From: Sphagnum compactum
Taxonomy: Eukaryota; Bryophyta; Sphagnopsida; Sphagnales
Assembly: GCA_965153455.1 (NCBI GenBank)
Contig: OZ234496.1
Coordinates: 9,633,863-9,697,862, forward strand
DNA: 64,000 bases
Direction of reading: 5' to 3'
The notes under the pieces are model-generated. The model was not told the origin of the DNA. It ran no database searches and was given only the letters and a program-made list of their open reading frames with translations. The translations under genes and the position numbers were made by a program. Shown piece by piece: positions 49,203-59,965 of the stretch. Positions within the stretch are counted from its first letter, which is position 1, and each line of letters starts with the position of its first letter.

Positions 49203-52200
49203 ATGGCGACCAAGTCGAAGAAGATGAGCAGCATGCCGAGCAGTGTGCAAGCTGCGACAGCTGCTATGGCGATAGCGGGAAGAGCGACGCGTGCTTGTGA
49301 TGTGTGCGGCATACAGAGAGCCCGCTGGTACTGCGGAGCCGACGAAGCATACTTGTGTGCGAAATGCGACACTACGGTTCACGGAGCGAATGCTCTGGCG
49401 CTTCGACATGACAGGGTTCGTCTCGCACCACATGGAACACCCGTGCAAAAATCGTTCAAGCGATCCTCTTCTGTTCTGTCCAAGCATTCCAGCATCAATG
49501 GCGATGTCCGAGTACTCCCTAGTGCTGCTTCTCCCTCTGATCATGTCCTTACTGAGCGGAAGCAGCAAGTCTTGGAAGCTCTGCAAACTCCAGAAACAAC
49601 ACCACCCTTGGTCTCTGATTTCTTGGATTGCAAAGCAGTCCTGCAAGTTCCGCAGCAATCGACTCGAGTACGTGAACAAGCTGGTGGCAGCTTCCCGTCA
49701 CGGAGGAGGTCGAGAACGAGTCGACCCCATCCTCACCACTTGCGAAGAGCCTCGTCTCATGGTGGCGGGGAAGGAGCTCCTCGATACAAAATCCAGAAGA
49801 GTGGCAGCAGCAGCAGCAAGCAGGACGACGCGGGGATGGTGCAAGTGAAGATCGAGTCCGTGATGAGCGATTTCATGAATGGCGAGTTGCAGGAGTTGAT
49901 GACGCTCGGCAACGACGACGAGGATGAGGATGCGCAGCAGAAAAGAAGAAGGACGATTCACGGAGGAGCTCACGAAGTCCCCACGTTCATCACCGTTGTG
50001 CAAGATGGGCATGAGTCGCCGGGGTTGAGTGCTCCTGCAGGATTTCTCGAAGGCCACTCACGGGTCTCTTCGGATTGCTTCTCACCCAACGCGATATTCA
50101 AGGGCAAAGCTGCGCAAGCGCATGCGGCCCAAGAAGACCGTGACCCAATTTGCGACGACACAGACCAGTTCCTTGTCCCGGATTGCTTTGACAACTGCGC
50201 CCACTTCGTCGATTCAGGCGTCGATATCTGCTGCGACGTCGACGGCAAAATCTCGCTGGTCGAAGACGACTCGACGAGGACAGTGAAAGGAGAAGAAGAA
50301 GAAGAAGGAAAGGACATAGAGAATTTCGGGACGGCGTTTTCCGGCTCCAAAACTGATCAGCTCGGAGCTGATTCTGGAGCCTCGGCGGAATTCGAATCGA
50401 CCGATTTCGGGTCCACTGATTTCGCGTCGCCGGATTTCGGGCCCAGGGATATAATGTGCGACGAGTTCGGTCTCGATTTTGATTTTCCAGGCTCGATCAG
50501 TTCAGAATCGGCTTTTGAGGGTGATTCTACTGCTGAAGATCAGTTCTTCCTGGATCAAGCTCATGGAGCAGCAGCCACGAACGTCGCTGCGGCAACGGAA
50601 TTCCAGAACTTGTATGAATACTCGACGACCCCAGGGCAACAAATATTGATCTCCAGCAGCGGCGAACCCGGCGCCAAGTCGAGCCCGTTTGCGAAATTCT
50701 TGCCTGAGGTGTTGGTGAAGCTGGAAGGAGTATATTCAGGCACCGAGAGGAGCAAGAAGGAGGCGCAGGAGATTCTGAGATGCTCTTTGGAATCGTTGAG
50801 TGAGGAGGAATTACGGCAAGTACCATCTTTGAGGTTGGATTTCGACGATGTGTTGAATGCATGGTCGGATCGAGGCGCCTTTTGGATGCCATTGGATTCC
50901 CAATACAATTCAGCCCAGCTTCTTCTTCTCAATCCGGACGTCGACTCCACTGCTGCTGTAATTCTCCTCAAGCTCAAAAAAGACTTGATTACAAATCTAG
51001 TAATCACATCCTGCTAAAAGAATCCTGATCAATATTGAGCACTAGAATATTATTAGCTCAGATCATCACGAAATTATGAGCTAATAATATTCGTGGGTGT
51101 GGTTGGATTTGACGCATGTACGTATGTATGTGGAGCAGGGACGGATGGAGGTTGCTGGGCCGGGGGTGGAAGGCGGAGATCATCAGCGTCGTCATGACGG
51201 TTCCGAAGGAGGAGGAGCAGCAGCAGCAGCAGCAGAAGTAGGAAGACAAGCGCGTGTACTGCGATACAAAGAGAAGAGAAGAACCCGATTGTTTTCCAAG
51301 ACCATCAGATACGAAGTTCGCAAACTGAATGCGGAGCGCCGACCTCGCATGAAGGTCAGCAGCAGCCACACCTGCCCCCAGAAAAAACATCTTTGTTTCT
51401 TTCCTTCCTTCCTTCCTTCCTTCCTTCCAGACTTTATTACTGTCCGGGCACAAATCTGCAGTCCTTAATTTAACAGGAAGAGCCTTCCTTCATCATTCAA
51501 GTCTGGGGTGGTAGATTATGTCATTTTTCTTGACCACACTATATGACATAATCTTCCGGTGATGATCATAACACTTGTAATAGTGATCAAAAAATGTGTT
51601 TGTTGAACATGAATTTTGTTTTCACATCGTTGAATCTGCCACTCCAGACCTTAATTTCACGGAATTGGTCTTGCCCCTTCCCACTATGTGCAAGACACCA
51701 GGCAAGTTCATTCTCTTTTGACGTCATTGAATCTGCTGCCCCAGACCTTACTGTCATGGAAATGGTCTTGCCCTTGACCATCATGGTGTGTACATCATGT
51801 TGTGTAAGATGCTGGGCAAGTTTGTTTTCTTTTTACATGGGTGAATCTGCCACCCAAGACCCTAATGGTCTTGCCCTTGCCCATCATGTTGCCTAAGGAC
51901 AAGTTGTTGAACCTGCCACCCCAGACCTTAATGTCATGGAATTGTCTTGCCCTTGCCCATTATGTTGTGCAAGATGCCAGTGAGTTCATTTTAATTTACG
52001 TCATTGAATCTGCTGCCCCAAACCCTAACATCATGGAATGGTCTTGCCCTTGTCCATTATGTTGGGTGTGCTGCCTAGCTTGACCGTAATGAACAAACTC
52101 ACTCACCTCACATCTTACCCAACATAATGAATGGGCAGTGGCTTGACCATTCCATGTGTAGTACCTACAACATCATAAACACAAGAAAATCACACATAGA

Positions 52201-52714
52201 ATCCTTCAGAGAGTTTTTCCCAAATATTTCTCCAAACCTGAAAGGCTTACTGTGCAACATCTTGTTCAAAGAGTGCTTACTTATTGAAACACTGTGTACC
52301 TTTGAACAAGGTTTCTTCATTTCGAGGAAGCCTAAATGCACCCAGTTGTTTCATTCATATTTCATTGAGGTTTGCAGCTTGGGGTTGAATACTTTGATGG
52401 CAGATTCAGATTCAACAGAATAAGACCCATCTGTGAGCAAACTATTGTTGCAATTTGTGAAGTTTTTGGAGAGGATTTCCATCTCTGAGTACAGAGTATT
52501 GCAATTCTTCTGTGCGTTCAGAGTTTTGCAATCCTTCTTTGTATGAAGAGTCTTCACAATTTCTTCTTTCTCTGCAGAGTTTTGCAATTGCAGAGAGAGT
52601 TTTGTTGCTCCACAAAGTAATTAGATTTTTTAACACTTTTTTCTGTTTTTTTTGGTTTGTTTTGTGACATATTTGCAGGGCCGATTTGTGAAGAGGACAT
52701 CAGCAAACTCTTGA
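49203..52714 (+). CDS. B-box/CCT (CONSTANS-like) transcriptional regulator, three exons
   Basis: A nuclear zinc-finger regulator of the BBX/COL family, whose members act in light, clock and flowering or developmental control. Residues about 31-72 form one B-box ([25 protein letters not shown]). There is no second B-box, so it matches the single-B-box plus CCT class. The middle is long, Ser/Asp/Glu-rich and acidic. [18 protein letters not shown] precedes the intron, as in COL proteins. Exon 2 (51,139-51,354) encodes GRMEVAGPG, an alanine run and the CCT domain ([20 protein letters not shown] on to AERRPRMK). Exon 3 (52,679-52,714) adds [11 protein letters not shown] and stop. The exon 1 end is ambiguous: donors after 50,957 or 50,999 (less likely 50,939) are all phase 0. 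With 50,999 the protein is 682 residues. Intron 2 is 1,324 bp and holds a tandem repeat. Unspliced intron 1 would truncate the protein before CCT. Confidence 0.95.
51400..51429. repeat. (TTCC)n microsatellite in intron 2
   Basis: Seven or so TTCC units ending in TTCCAG, shortly after the donor of the CCT-coding exon. The run ends like a pyrimidine tract plus acceptor, so it could act as a decoy splice acceptor. Confidence 0.85.
51604..52080. repeat. Degenerate 70-115-bp tandem array inside the CCT intron
   Basis: About five units each contain TTGAATCTGCC or a variant, then CCCAGACCTTAATGTCATGG, then GGTCTTGCCCTTGCCCAT and a CATGTTGTGTAAGATGC tail. Unit heads lie near 51,629, 51,727, 51,840, 51,904 and 52,003. 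The third unit is shortened. The array fills about a third of intron 2. Confidence 0.85.
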
Positions 52715-53871
52715 CAACAACAGATTTAAATCATTCGACAACCTCTCTCTCAACAAAACAAAAACAGTTTTGCAGTGTTTTATTTTGTGGTATTCTTAAG
52801 CTTAGTGTTTGCTCAAATTGATTTTCAGAAGAGATGATATGAAAATTGGGGGTCAAATAGGGAAAAAAGTGTTACCCAGTAGTATCTAAATATACCCAGG
52901 TGTGCATATGTGCGTGCATAGGCACTGTAGGCAAAACTCTTCTGCAGCAATCCACATTGCAAGAGTTGAGTACTCTGCTTCTGGATTTGGCGATCTTTTG
53001 GACTTGGGGCATCACATTTTCTTCCAGATTCTACAACCCTCTTTACATGCATGAAATGCAGCAACAGGACATGATGTCAGTTTTCTCAACTGTGCATCGA
53101 ACCCCACCTAATATCTTCAATCTGAAGCAAAAGAAGCCTATCTTTTGTGAACAAAATATCAGACTGGTCATCAAAGCCCTCAGCAAAGCCTTACAAAGAC
53201 ATTCCACTTTTGATGTCTCACATATTTGTTACAATAGTCATCATTTGTAACAATTTTCATTGGATTGAAACTCTTGAGTACAAGATGTCATGGTTTTCTG
53301 TAAGGCTTTCTGTAGCTTGTTTCTAGACCCTTGCAATCTCCCATGAACCTTATTCTGCTGAATCCAGATTGACAAGATGGGTATTTCTGTTGTGCGGTCT
53401 TTTTTCGCAATTTGTTCAGTTTGTTGGTAGTTCAGTCTGATTTGCCATCCATGACCTTCACATCTAGAAGGCCGGTGCTACAATGATTCGAGAGTGTGTG
53501 TATTTCTAATGTATGTCAGCCAGTGAACATAGAGGTTTGTCTGCAGTCAGATTTGCATAAGGACAAAGTACATTTTAGGTTTCCACTCCAATGAGGTGCC
53601 CAGATGCTAATTTGGACTTGTTTACACACCACTTTGGCTACTCTAGAGATGTAACCTCCTGAGAACATAGAAGTACTATGATCTATCAGTTTTATGATTC
53701 TTCTTGAATAGGGTGTTCTTGGTAAATTTTCTTACCATTGTCTGGTGGAAAGATGTTTGTGTCTCTAAGTTTTATATCCTCCCTAGAATCCACCATCCCC
53801 TGGTTCATGCACATTCATGAATGCCCACAGAAGAGGGCTCGTAGTTTTAGCTAAGGCTTGTGTGCTCTCCC

Positions 53872-55248
53872 CTATATCTTCCACAGTCCATGGTAAAAGC
53901 GGCGCTTTTGGGCAGGTGAATGGCACCTGACTTCTCTTGAGCTGACATGGTGCTCAAATCGTAACTGCAAATCATTCAGGTCACCATCAGTCTACTCCTA
54001 TGTTCACCATGTTTCACAGGTATCTTTGTAATGTATCTCAAGTACTCATAACCTTTGAGTGGATGAGTTTCAGAAATAAGACCCAGGGATGTCCTGATCC
54101 TGACAAGCACTAAATGCATCAGAATCACTATTTGACAAAATGTGCACTGCTTTAGATCAATCATTCTGTCTTGAAACCACATTTCCTTTGCAGACACTAA
54201 CTAGTACCTGTTCATTGTTCTTGATTCCCAGAGATTGCAAATATGCAGAATCTTCAATGAGCTTGGCATCCTCATAGCACAGACAAAAACTGCCCCACAC
54301 ATGTTTCCTGCCACAAAAAAAGACACAGAATTCCCTCAGATGTATAACCAAGAAAATCATGACTGGAAGAACATGGATGCACAATTAAGGGTGATTGGAT
54401 GCATGGTCTCTATATGGAAAAAATATCATGCAAATAGCAGCTGCATGTTTTCTCCTTCCTTAACCTCCCCATCGAGAGTCACTACAACAGAATTTTGTAG
54501 ACCGTAAAATGGCGTGTCTATGCATCTGAAACCCCACATGAAGTATCCACAAGGTTTAGCTGGAGATGCAATTATTGTCACAAGAATGTTTAGCTTCAAG
54601 ACAAGCCAAACACAATTCTAGAAAAGAATAGGGTTGTAGAGATGAGTGAGAGAAGCATGCATGAATTTACCAAGAAATGTGCCCATCGCCTATCTTGTTT
54701 TGCTGGGACAAATCCACATACTTCATAACTGCTTGCTTCAAATCCCTCACTCTTGCATTCCTTGGCACAGTCACCTCTGAGCACCCAAACCCCACTTTTC
54801 AACATGGTATCCACGGACAAAATTCTACTGCAGGTGGGAAGATGACCTAAACCCATGGGCAAGAAAGAAATCAATGGGTGGTGGATAGTTTGCACCGAGG
54901 ATATCATTGCTCCAGAACACATACCCACATGCATCAATATGTGGACATCCTTGAGGAAATCTGATTTTGATACCTAATGCTTCCAAATGCATGTTTGGAA
55001 CCCAATTTGCACGAAGGATATGAGGGGAGAGAGAGAGATAGAGAAGATTGAGTACCAAAGCAACTGCCATCGAGTTTGAGGATGCATAGTTTAACATCCC
55101 CTGCAGCAGTCTCCACAACAAGACTTTCCATCTCAGAATGATTGGGCACATTGTGAAGGAGAGGACCATCCATCAGTGTGGACGCCAGAGGCTCGAATTG
55201 GCTTCTTCTCTTGAAATGCGTCCTCAGATTCCCCTTTCTCAAGCCCAT
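53872..55248 (-). CDS. SNRNP25: U11/U12 small nuclear ribonucleoprotein 25 kDa protein, four exons
   Basis: A subunit of the U11/U12 di-snRNP, the complex that recognises minor (U12-type) introns; it acts in the nucleus. No single open frame shows it. Splicing gives exons 55,248-55,056, 54,776-54,671, 54,307-54,208 and 53,964-53,872, GT-AG and phase-consistent, for 163 residues. Exon 1 has LMDGPLLHNVPNHSEMESLV and CILKLDGSCF. Exon 2 has VTVPRNARVRDLKQAVMKYV and ends GHISW split over the junction. Exon 3 has KHVWGSFCLCYEDAKLIEDS and SLGIKNNEQ. Exon 4 has a basic tail (SPAQKRRFYHGLWKI). The order matches the plant 25K protein with its ubiquitin-like fold: LLDDPLL, ISVLKLD, VKDLK, SWKHVW, GIRNNSQV, then a basic C-terminus. 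Length is close to the family's. Its own introns look U2-type. Exon 4 is the least conserved and least certain. Confidence 0.88.
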
Positions 55249-55416
55249 AATTTCGTTTGGTTTTTCCTCCTCAGATCAGCGGAACCAGAAAAAAAAATAA
55301 AAATTCTTGTACCTTGTTTCTGTGTTCTGCAGTTTGGAGATCAATCAGGCGCAGAAGGGTAATTACCCACAAACGCAAAACATCAGAGACTGCAGCTGAC
55401 GACAGAAACAACCCCA

Positions 55417-55420
<4 letters not shown>

Positions 55421-55463
<43 letters not shown>
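55421..55463. repeat. (CT)n microsatellite in the 25K upstream region
   Basis: Forty-three bases of uninterrupted CT, which reads as (GA)n in the transcribed direction of the minus-strand gene. Such GA/CT runs are common in plant 5' leaders. Confidence 0.95.
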
Positions 55464-55466
<3 letters not shown>

Positions 55467-55863
55467 CATGCAATCACAAACCAGCAAAATCAGAACATAG
55501 ATATTCAGAAACTAGAGACAACCCAATGCCAGGAAACAAAAAACGCAAGACTAAAAGCTTGTTATACACAAATGAAAAACACTCCAACAAAAAAATGTAA
55601 AAACCTCACTGATGCATCCAAAACTGCAACACAAAAGACGAGTGTAAGCTGCTGCTGTGCGTAGAGAAGGAAAACACTCTCAAAGCATCCAATAATAATA
55701 TCATCTAATGCCCAAGAAAAGCTTACACATAGTATTCCACTCTAAATCTTAGACCCCCCCCCCCCCCAAAAAAAAGGTCTCCACAACCCAAAACGACTGA
55801 GAGTTTTGAAGCAAAAAAGATCGTGTCAAGGAAAAACAACAACACAGAAAGGCAGTTCAAAAA

Positions 55864-55866
<3 letters not shown>

Positions 55867-55902
<36 letters not shown>

Positions 55903-55904
55903 AC
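55867..55904. repeat. (AC)n microsatellite
   Basis: About 18 AC units with one TA interruption. Confidence 0.95.
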
Positions 55905-56719
55905 GAAATAAAACTCAGAAAACAGTCACAAAATGCGCAGAGGATGATGGAGAACAGAGCGTCTAGAAAACTCTGTTAAGGGAGAGGAGAACGCGAAACC
56001 GTGAGACAGCGAGAGACAAAAACCAAAACGCACACAAAAGCGCGACGCAACGGAAGACGAAGAGGAAGAAGAAGAAGACAAAGCGAGGAATTAGTGCGTA
56101 ATTAAGAGTCTTTAAGAGTACTTAAGTACGTGGATTAGTGACTAACTGCATGGCTTATTAATTAATTAGTTAATTAATTAAGTCAGGCCATGAATTCAGG
56201 CAGTCATTCGGAAGTGCAATCAAGTTTGAGTAATTAAAAGCTGATTACAAGGGTCAGGTTACTTCAGGTACTCTTTAAAATGAGTGATTTAGTTCGGAAC
56301 TAATTAGCTTATTTAGCTTAAGTAAGTTTTACTTAATGTAGAGGTGACTAAAAGAGACGCTAATTTTGTTGTTGTTTCTTTTTGTGGCAGGCAGAGGGGA
56401 ATCAGACAACGGCTACTTCTTTCTTTTATCGAATTCATTTTGAAAAACAAAATAGTGGGCCCTGTTCGTTCTTTTTTGAGTAAAATTTTTTAATTATTTT
56501 TATTTTTATTATTATTAGATTATTAGTGTATCTGAAAATACAGACTAATTTTTCTTTTTCCTTTTTTAAATCTCCCAAATTCTTTTATGTCAGGATTTTT
56601 TTATTTTTTTTAAACTCAGAGAGTCTTTACATTTTGTATTACGAATTTAAATCTACATAAGGTAATAGTGAATACATATCACTTCAAAAAAATTATAATT
56701 CTTTGTTTTTATTATCTAT

Positions 56720-58060
56720 CTATTAAAGAAGGTAAATTTTCTTTGTTTTGTTTGTTTCTCAAGTTGACATCTCCCCCAACCATGGCATGCCCCCATTCCT
56801 CTCTTTGTGCCCTTGGAAAGCCCTTAGCGAGTGGGCTAAATCTTAGCTTATTTGTTCTATGTTATTTCATGAATGTACCAAGATGGTTTTCTAATGTTTA
56901 GACTCCAATGAACAATGGCCAATTTTATCACTCAAAATTCAATAAAATCAAATCTGATAGTTTAGAGAAATTGGAGGCACTTTTGACATTGTTGGGGGGA
57001 AAAAATTCCACAATGAGTAGAATTTTATGGAGGTGATTTTTCTATTTTCTAGACCCAAGGTTGGGTAGATATTTGATTTTTGAGTAGTATTTATGAATGG
57101 AAACTCAACTAAATTACAAAAATTCATTTTGAAAGGAAAAAATAGTTGGGTAATGAGTTTACACTTCAGTCAATGGCACAAGCTACATGAGTTTATTTAT
57201 TAAAGAAGGTGTTTTGTATGTTTTGTTTCACATTGTGATCCCAAACCATGGCAGCTCGCACCCCCACACTTGGTACCTCTAGAAAGCCCAGGATGAGGAT
57301 GAGTGTAGTGAGTTGGTTTCATAAGGTTTAGACCTATGATACAAGAGTTATTGCCACATGAAAATGCAATAAAATCAAAATTTGAATGTTAAGCAAATTG
57401 AGGTGCTCTTGGTGATATTAACAAGCCTTTGATGAGTGGGGTCGTATGAAAGTGATTTTGTAATATTTAGACCTAAAGTGTAAGAGATATTGGGGTCTTG
57501 CGTTCATGGTATTTTGAAAGGCTTTTAAGTTTTGATGAGTGGGATTTCTTGAAGGTGATTTTATATATAATTTTTAGACTTAAGGTGTGAGAGATATAAA
57601 ATTTCAGTACTTTCTTTTTATTGAGAAGTCAATAACAATTCAACAAAATAAAAAAATTTAAAACAATAAAATTCACACTTGGGGCCAACAGCATAGGTCA
57701 TATTAGATAATTAGTTTGTTTATTAATGTTTGTTTTGTTTGTTTTTTACATGGGAAATTTCACAAACCACAAGGCCCACTAGCATGCTTTTGGTACAATT
57801 GGGAAGCCTTTGATGATTAGGGGTACATTGAGGGGGTTTCGTAATTTGTCATTGAAAATTTAGTAAAATCAAAATGAAACATTTTAGGGATATCAGGGCC
57901 AACTCGTGGTGTTTTGGAAAGCCTTCAATAACAAGGATTTTACGGTGCTTATTCCATAATTTTCAGACCTGAGTTATGAGAGGTATTGAATTTTTTGATC
58001 CTTGTCATTGGAATTTGATTAAATTTTCAACTTTGAGTGAAAGTTCAATAATTTTTTAAC
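56720..58060. repeat. Old tandem array with about 500-bp higher-order units
   Basis: Three long units start TATTAAAGAAGGT or a variant near 56,720, 57,198 and 57,722. Each runs through an ACCATGGCA or equivalent block to GAAAGCCC/GAAGCCTTT. Within them a shorter module recurs at about 56,816, 57,281, 57,421, 57,515, 57,800 and 57,916: AAGCCTTTGATGAGTGGG, then a GTGATTTTGTAAT block, then TTTAGACCTAAGGTGTGAGA. Divergence is high. No coding frame persists. Confidence 0.7.
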
Positions 58061-58745
58061 AATATGAAAACTTAAAATGTCAAGGAAATTGGGGGCACAT
58101 TGCTGGTAAGATTGTGTACTATAGTCTATTGATAGACTACATTTTCGAACTAGTGTTTATTTGGTTAATAGATTTTGCTGTTTCAGTTATAGTTCAAGTA
58201 GCTTAATGTTTTATTTGTTTGATTGATTTCTTTGTTTTGGTTGTAATTGAAATATGTCGCATGATTTTTTTTATAATAGAGATTGTAGATAGATGCAACT
58301 TTTATTGTACTGGCAAACTTTTGCCAAATTTTGACATGCAAAATGGGAAAAAAAGAAAATTGCCATAAGAAAAAAAAATCCAAATTACCAAATTGTGCAG
58401 TAGGTAGCAAAGAATATCGAAGGATATAGAATATATTATGTTTTTTTCCTACTTTCATATGTAGTATGTACCAAAATTTGGCTAAATTATTTTCTTGACA
58501 TTTTACCACTTTCGACTACACAAGAAGACTATTTTGAATCGTACTAAGTCTAGAAATCCACACAAGAAAATAGTTTAGCTCAACAAATAACTCACTGTTC
58601 TAAATTGAGTGGGAAGTTCAAAATAGCTCACTAAATTAATTGTATCATCACTATGTGCAAAATGGCCACCCAATTACGTGCAAAACCCTAAACCCTAAAC
58701 ATGTCCAGGACCCAGGCAGGCCCTGTGTTCTGTTCACGGAGCCGC

Positions 58746-59493
58746 TTAGTCGATGTTCACCACTCGAACCTCGGGCCCTGCTTTCTTGGCCTTAGGGACA
58801 GTGACCGTGAGCACACCGTTCTCCACTTTGGCATTCACTGATTCAACGTTGGCATTATCAGGTAAGCGGAAGCGGCGCAAGAACTTTCCGTGGGAGCGTT
58901 CGACGCGGTGCCATGTATCTGTCTTCTTCTCCTGCTCTCGGGTGCGCTCGCCACTTATTTGCAGTGTACGATCTCCTTCCAATGTCACTTTAACATCCTC
59001 CTTTTGCAGCCCTGGAACCCATGAACACAAAATTTCACAGTCAGCGAGAGGACTTAGGGACACGCCGTATCTGTGGCGGGACATGCATCTCACAAGCTGC
59101 TGAAAGTTGCGAAATCCAACTGTAGGCATTACTGAAGATGATATTGCATATTCAGAGCTTTCACAAAAATTGTCAACACATTCCTACCGTAACCAGGAAA
59201 TTCCTCAACTAGGGGATCTGAAACGTGTTCTGCAAAGTGACTGCGATGTATGGATTAAGGGTCATATCATACTTACCAGGCAGATCGGCTTTGAAAACAT
59301 GAGCTTCAGGCGTTTCGACCCAATCAATGCGGGTGCTCGCGACGGCTTGCACATCCCTCCCGACATTCCTCCCAAAGAAGTTAGATGGCCAGGAGTCCAC
59401 TGGATCCCAGAACCCAAGATCGAAGGGATCGAAAACGCCGTTGCGTCCACTACCGAAGAAAGGTGTCAATGCCATAGCAAATTCAGCTACCAT
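58746..59493 (-). CDS. Small heat-shock protein (HSP20), two exons
   Basis: An ATP-independent chaperone that forms oligomers and holds unfolding proteins. Exons are 59,493-59,277 and 59,011-58,746, with donor CCTG|GTAAGT and acceptor GGTTCCAG, phase 1, for 160 residues from ATG 59,493 or 154 from ATG 59,475 ([10 protein letters not shown]). The N-terminal arm contains [11 protein letters not shown]. The alpha-crystallin domain starts [20 protein letters not shown] and continues [39 protein letters not shown] and [11 protein letters not shown]. The tail has EVRVVNID. No transit peptide or ER signal is evident, so cytosolic class I-like is most likely. The 265-bp intron inside the alpha-crystallin domain is notable because cytosolic class I genes of flowering plants usually lack introns. 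Upstream lie a TATA box and heat-shock elements. Confidence 0.95.
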
Positions 59494-59646
59494 CGCTTAT
59501 CAAAAGCACAAAAAAGCCACGACGTGAACTGCTAATTCACAATGGGAGTGTAGATGGAATTCTAGATCAAGATCTGGACTTTGAGAGTTGGAGCAAATCT
59601 GCAGAGAAGTGATTGTTCTGATGGGATGCGAGCGGCAGAGGCCCTG

Positions 59647-59654
59647 AATTTATA
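59647..59654 (-). promoter_or_regulatory. TATA box of the HSP20 gene
   Basis: CTATAAAT on the minus strand, about 155 bases before ATG 59,493. It lies between the gene and the heat-shock-element repeat. The duplicated promoter copy at 61.4 kb has CTACAAAT at the matching place. Confidence 0.7.
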
Positions 59655-59744
59655 GAGCTCGGCAACGATGCTTCGGTCAAGAAAGAATGGTGCTGGAACG
59701 CTTGCATCTGGACGTCTCCAGTGTCGTCTAGAATGCAGTGAACA

Positions 59745-59965
59745 CTCTTGAACTTTCCAGAGAGTCGTTCTTCCCCTTCCCTTTTCCGTCGTGGAACCGA
59801 CCGTCGAGGGAATGCCTTCTCTTGAACTTTCCAGAAAGCCGTCCTTTTCGTCCCTTTCCATCGTGGAACCGACCTTCAAGGAAATGTCTTCTCTTGAACT
59901 TTCCAGGGAATCGTCCTTCCTCTACCGCTTTCCGTCGTGGAACCGACCGTCGACAGAATGCCTCC
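59745..59965. promoter_or_regulatory. Tandem repeat of 72-74 bp carrying heat-shock elements
   Basis: Three units begin CTCTTGAACTTTCCAG at 59,745, 59,819 and 59,891. Each continues into CCTTTCCGTCGTGGAACCGA or a close variant and GAATGCCT. Every unit has GAA-nn-TTC at the same place. Unit 2 has a perfect three-part heat-shock element GAA-nn-TTC-nn-GAA at 59,824-59,836. In units 1 and 3 the last triplet is GAG or GGG. The repeat lies about 90-310 bases upstream of the TATA box, where heat-shock-factor sites act, so its copy number could set inducibility. That last point is inference. Confidence 0.75.

Larger units (their letters stand above)
55249..56719. other. Upstream region of the U11/U12-25K gene
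   Basis: No gene is visible. The minus-strand leader or promoter includes a (CT)n run 173 bases before the start codon. Farther out are a C14 tract at about 55,754-55,767, an (AC)n run at 55,867-55,904 and a GA/AG-rich segment to about 56,090. Beyond that the DNA is AT-rich with repeated TTAATTAAT words. Confidence 0.55.

Noticed and set aside
48996-49679. 227-codon minus-strand open frame opposite the B-box gene start
   Set aside because: It is the antisense shadow of the GC-rich first exon; the sense strand carries a clear B-box, and the antisense product has no domain.
55257-55664. 135-codon plus-strand frame
   Set aside because: Half of it is translated CT microsatellite and A-rich leader sequence upstream of the 25K gene.
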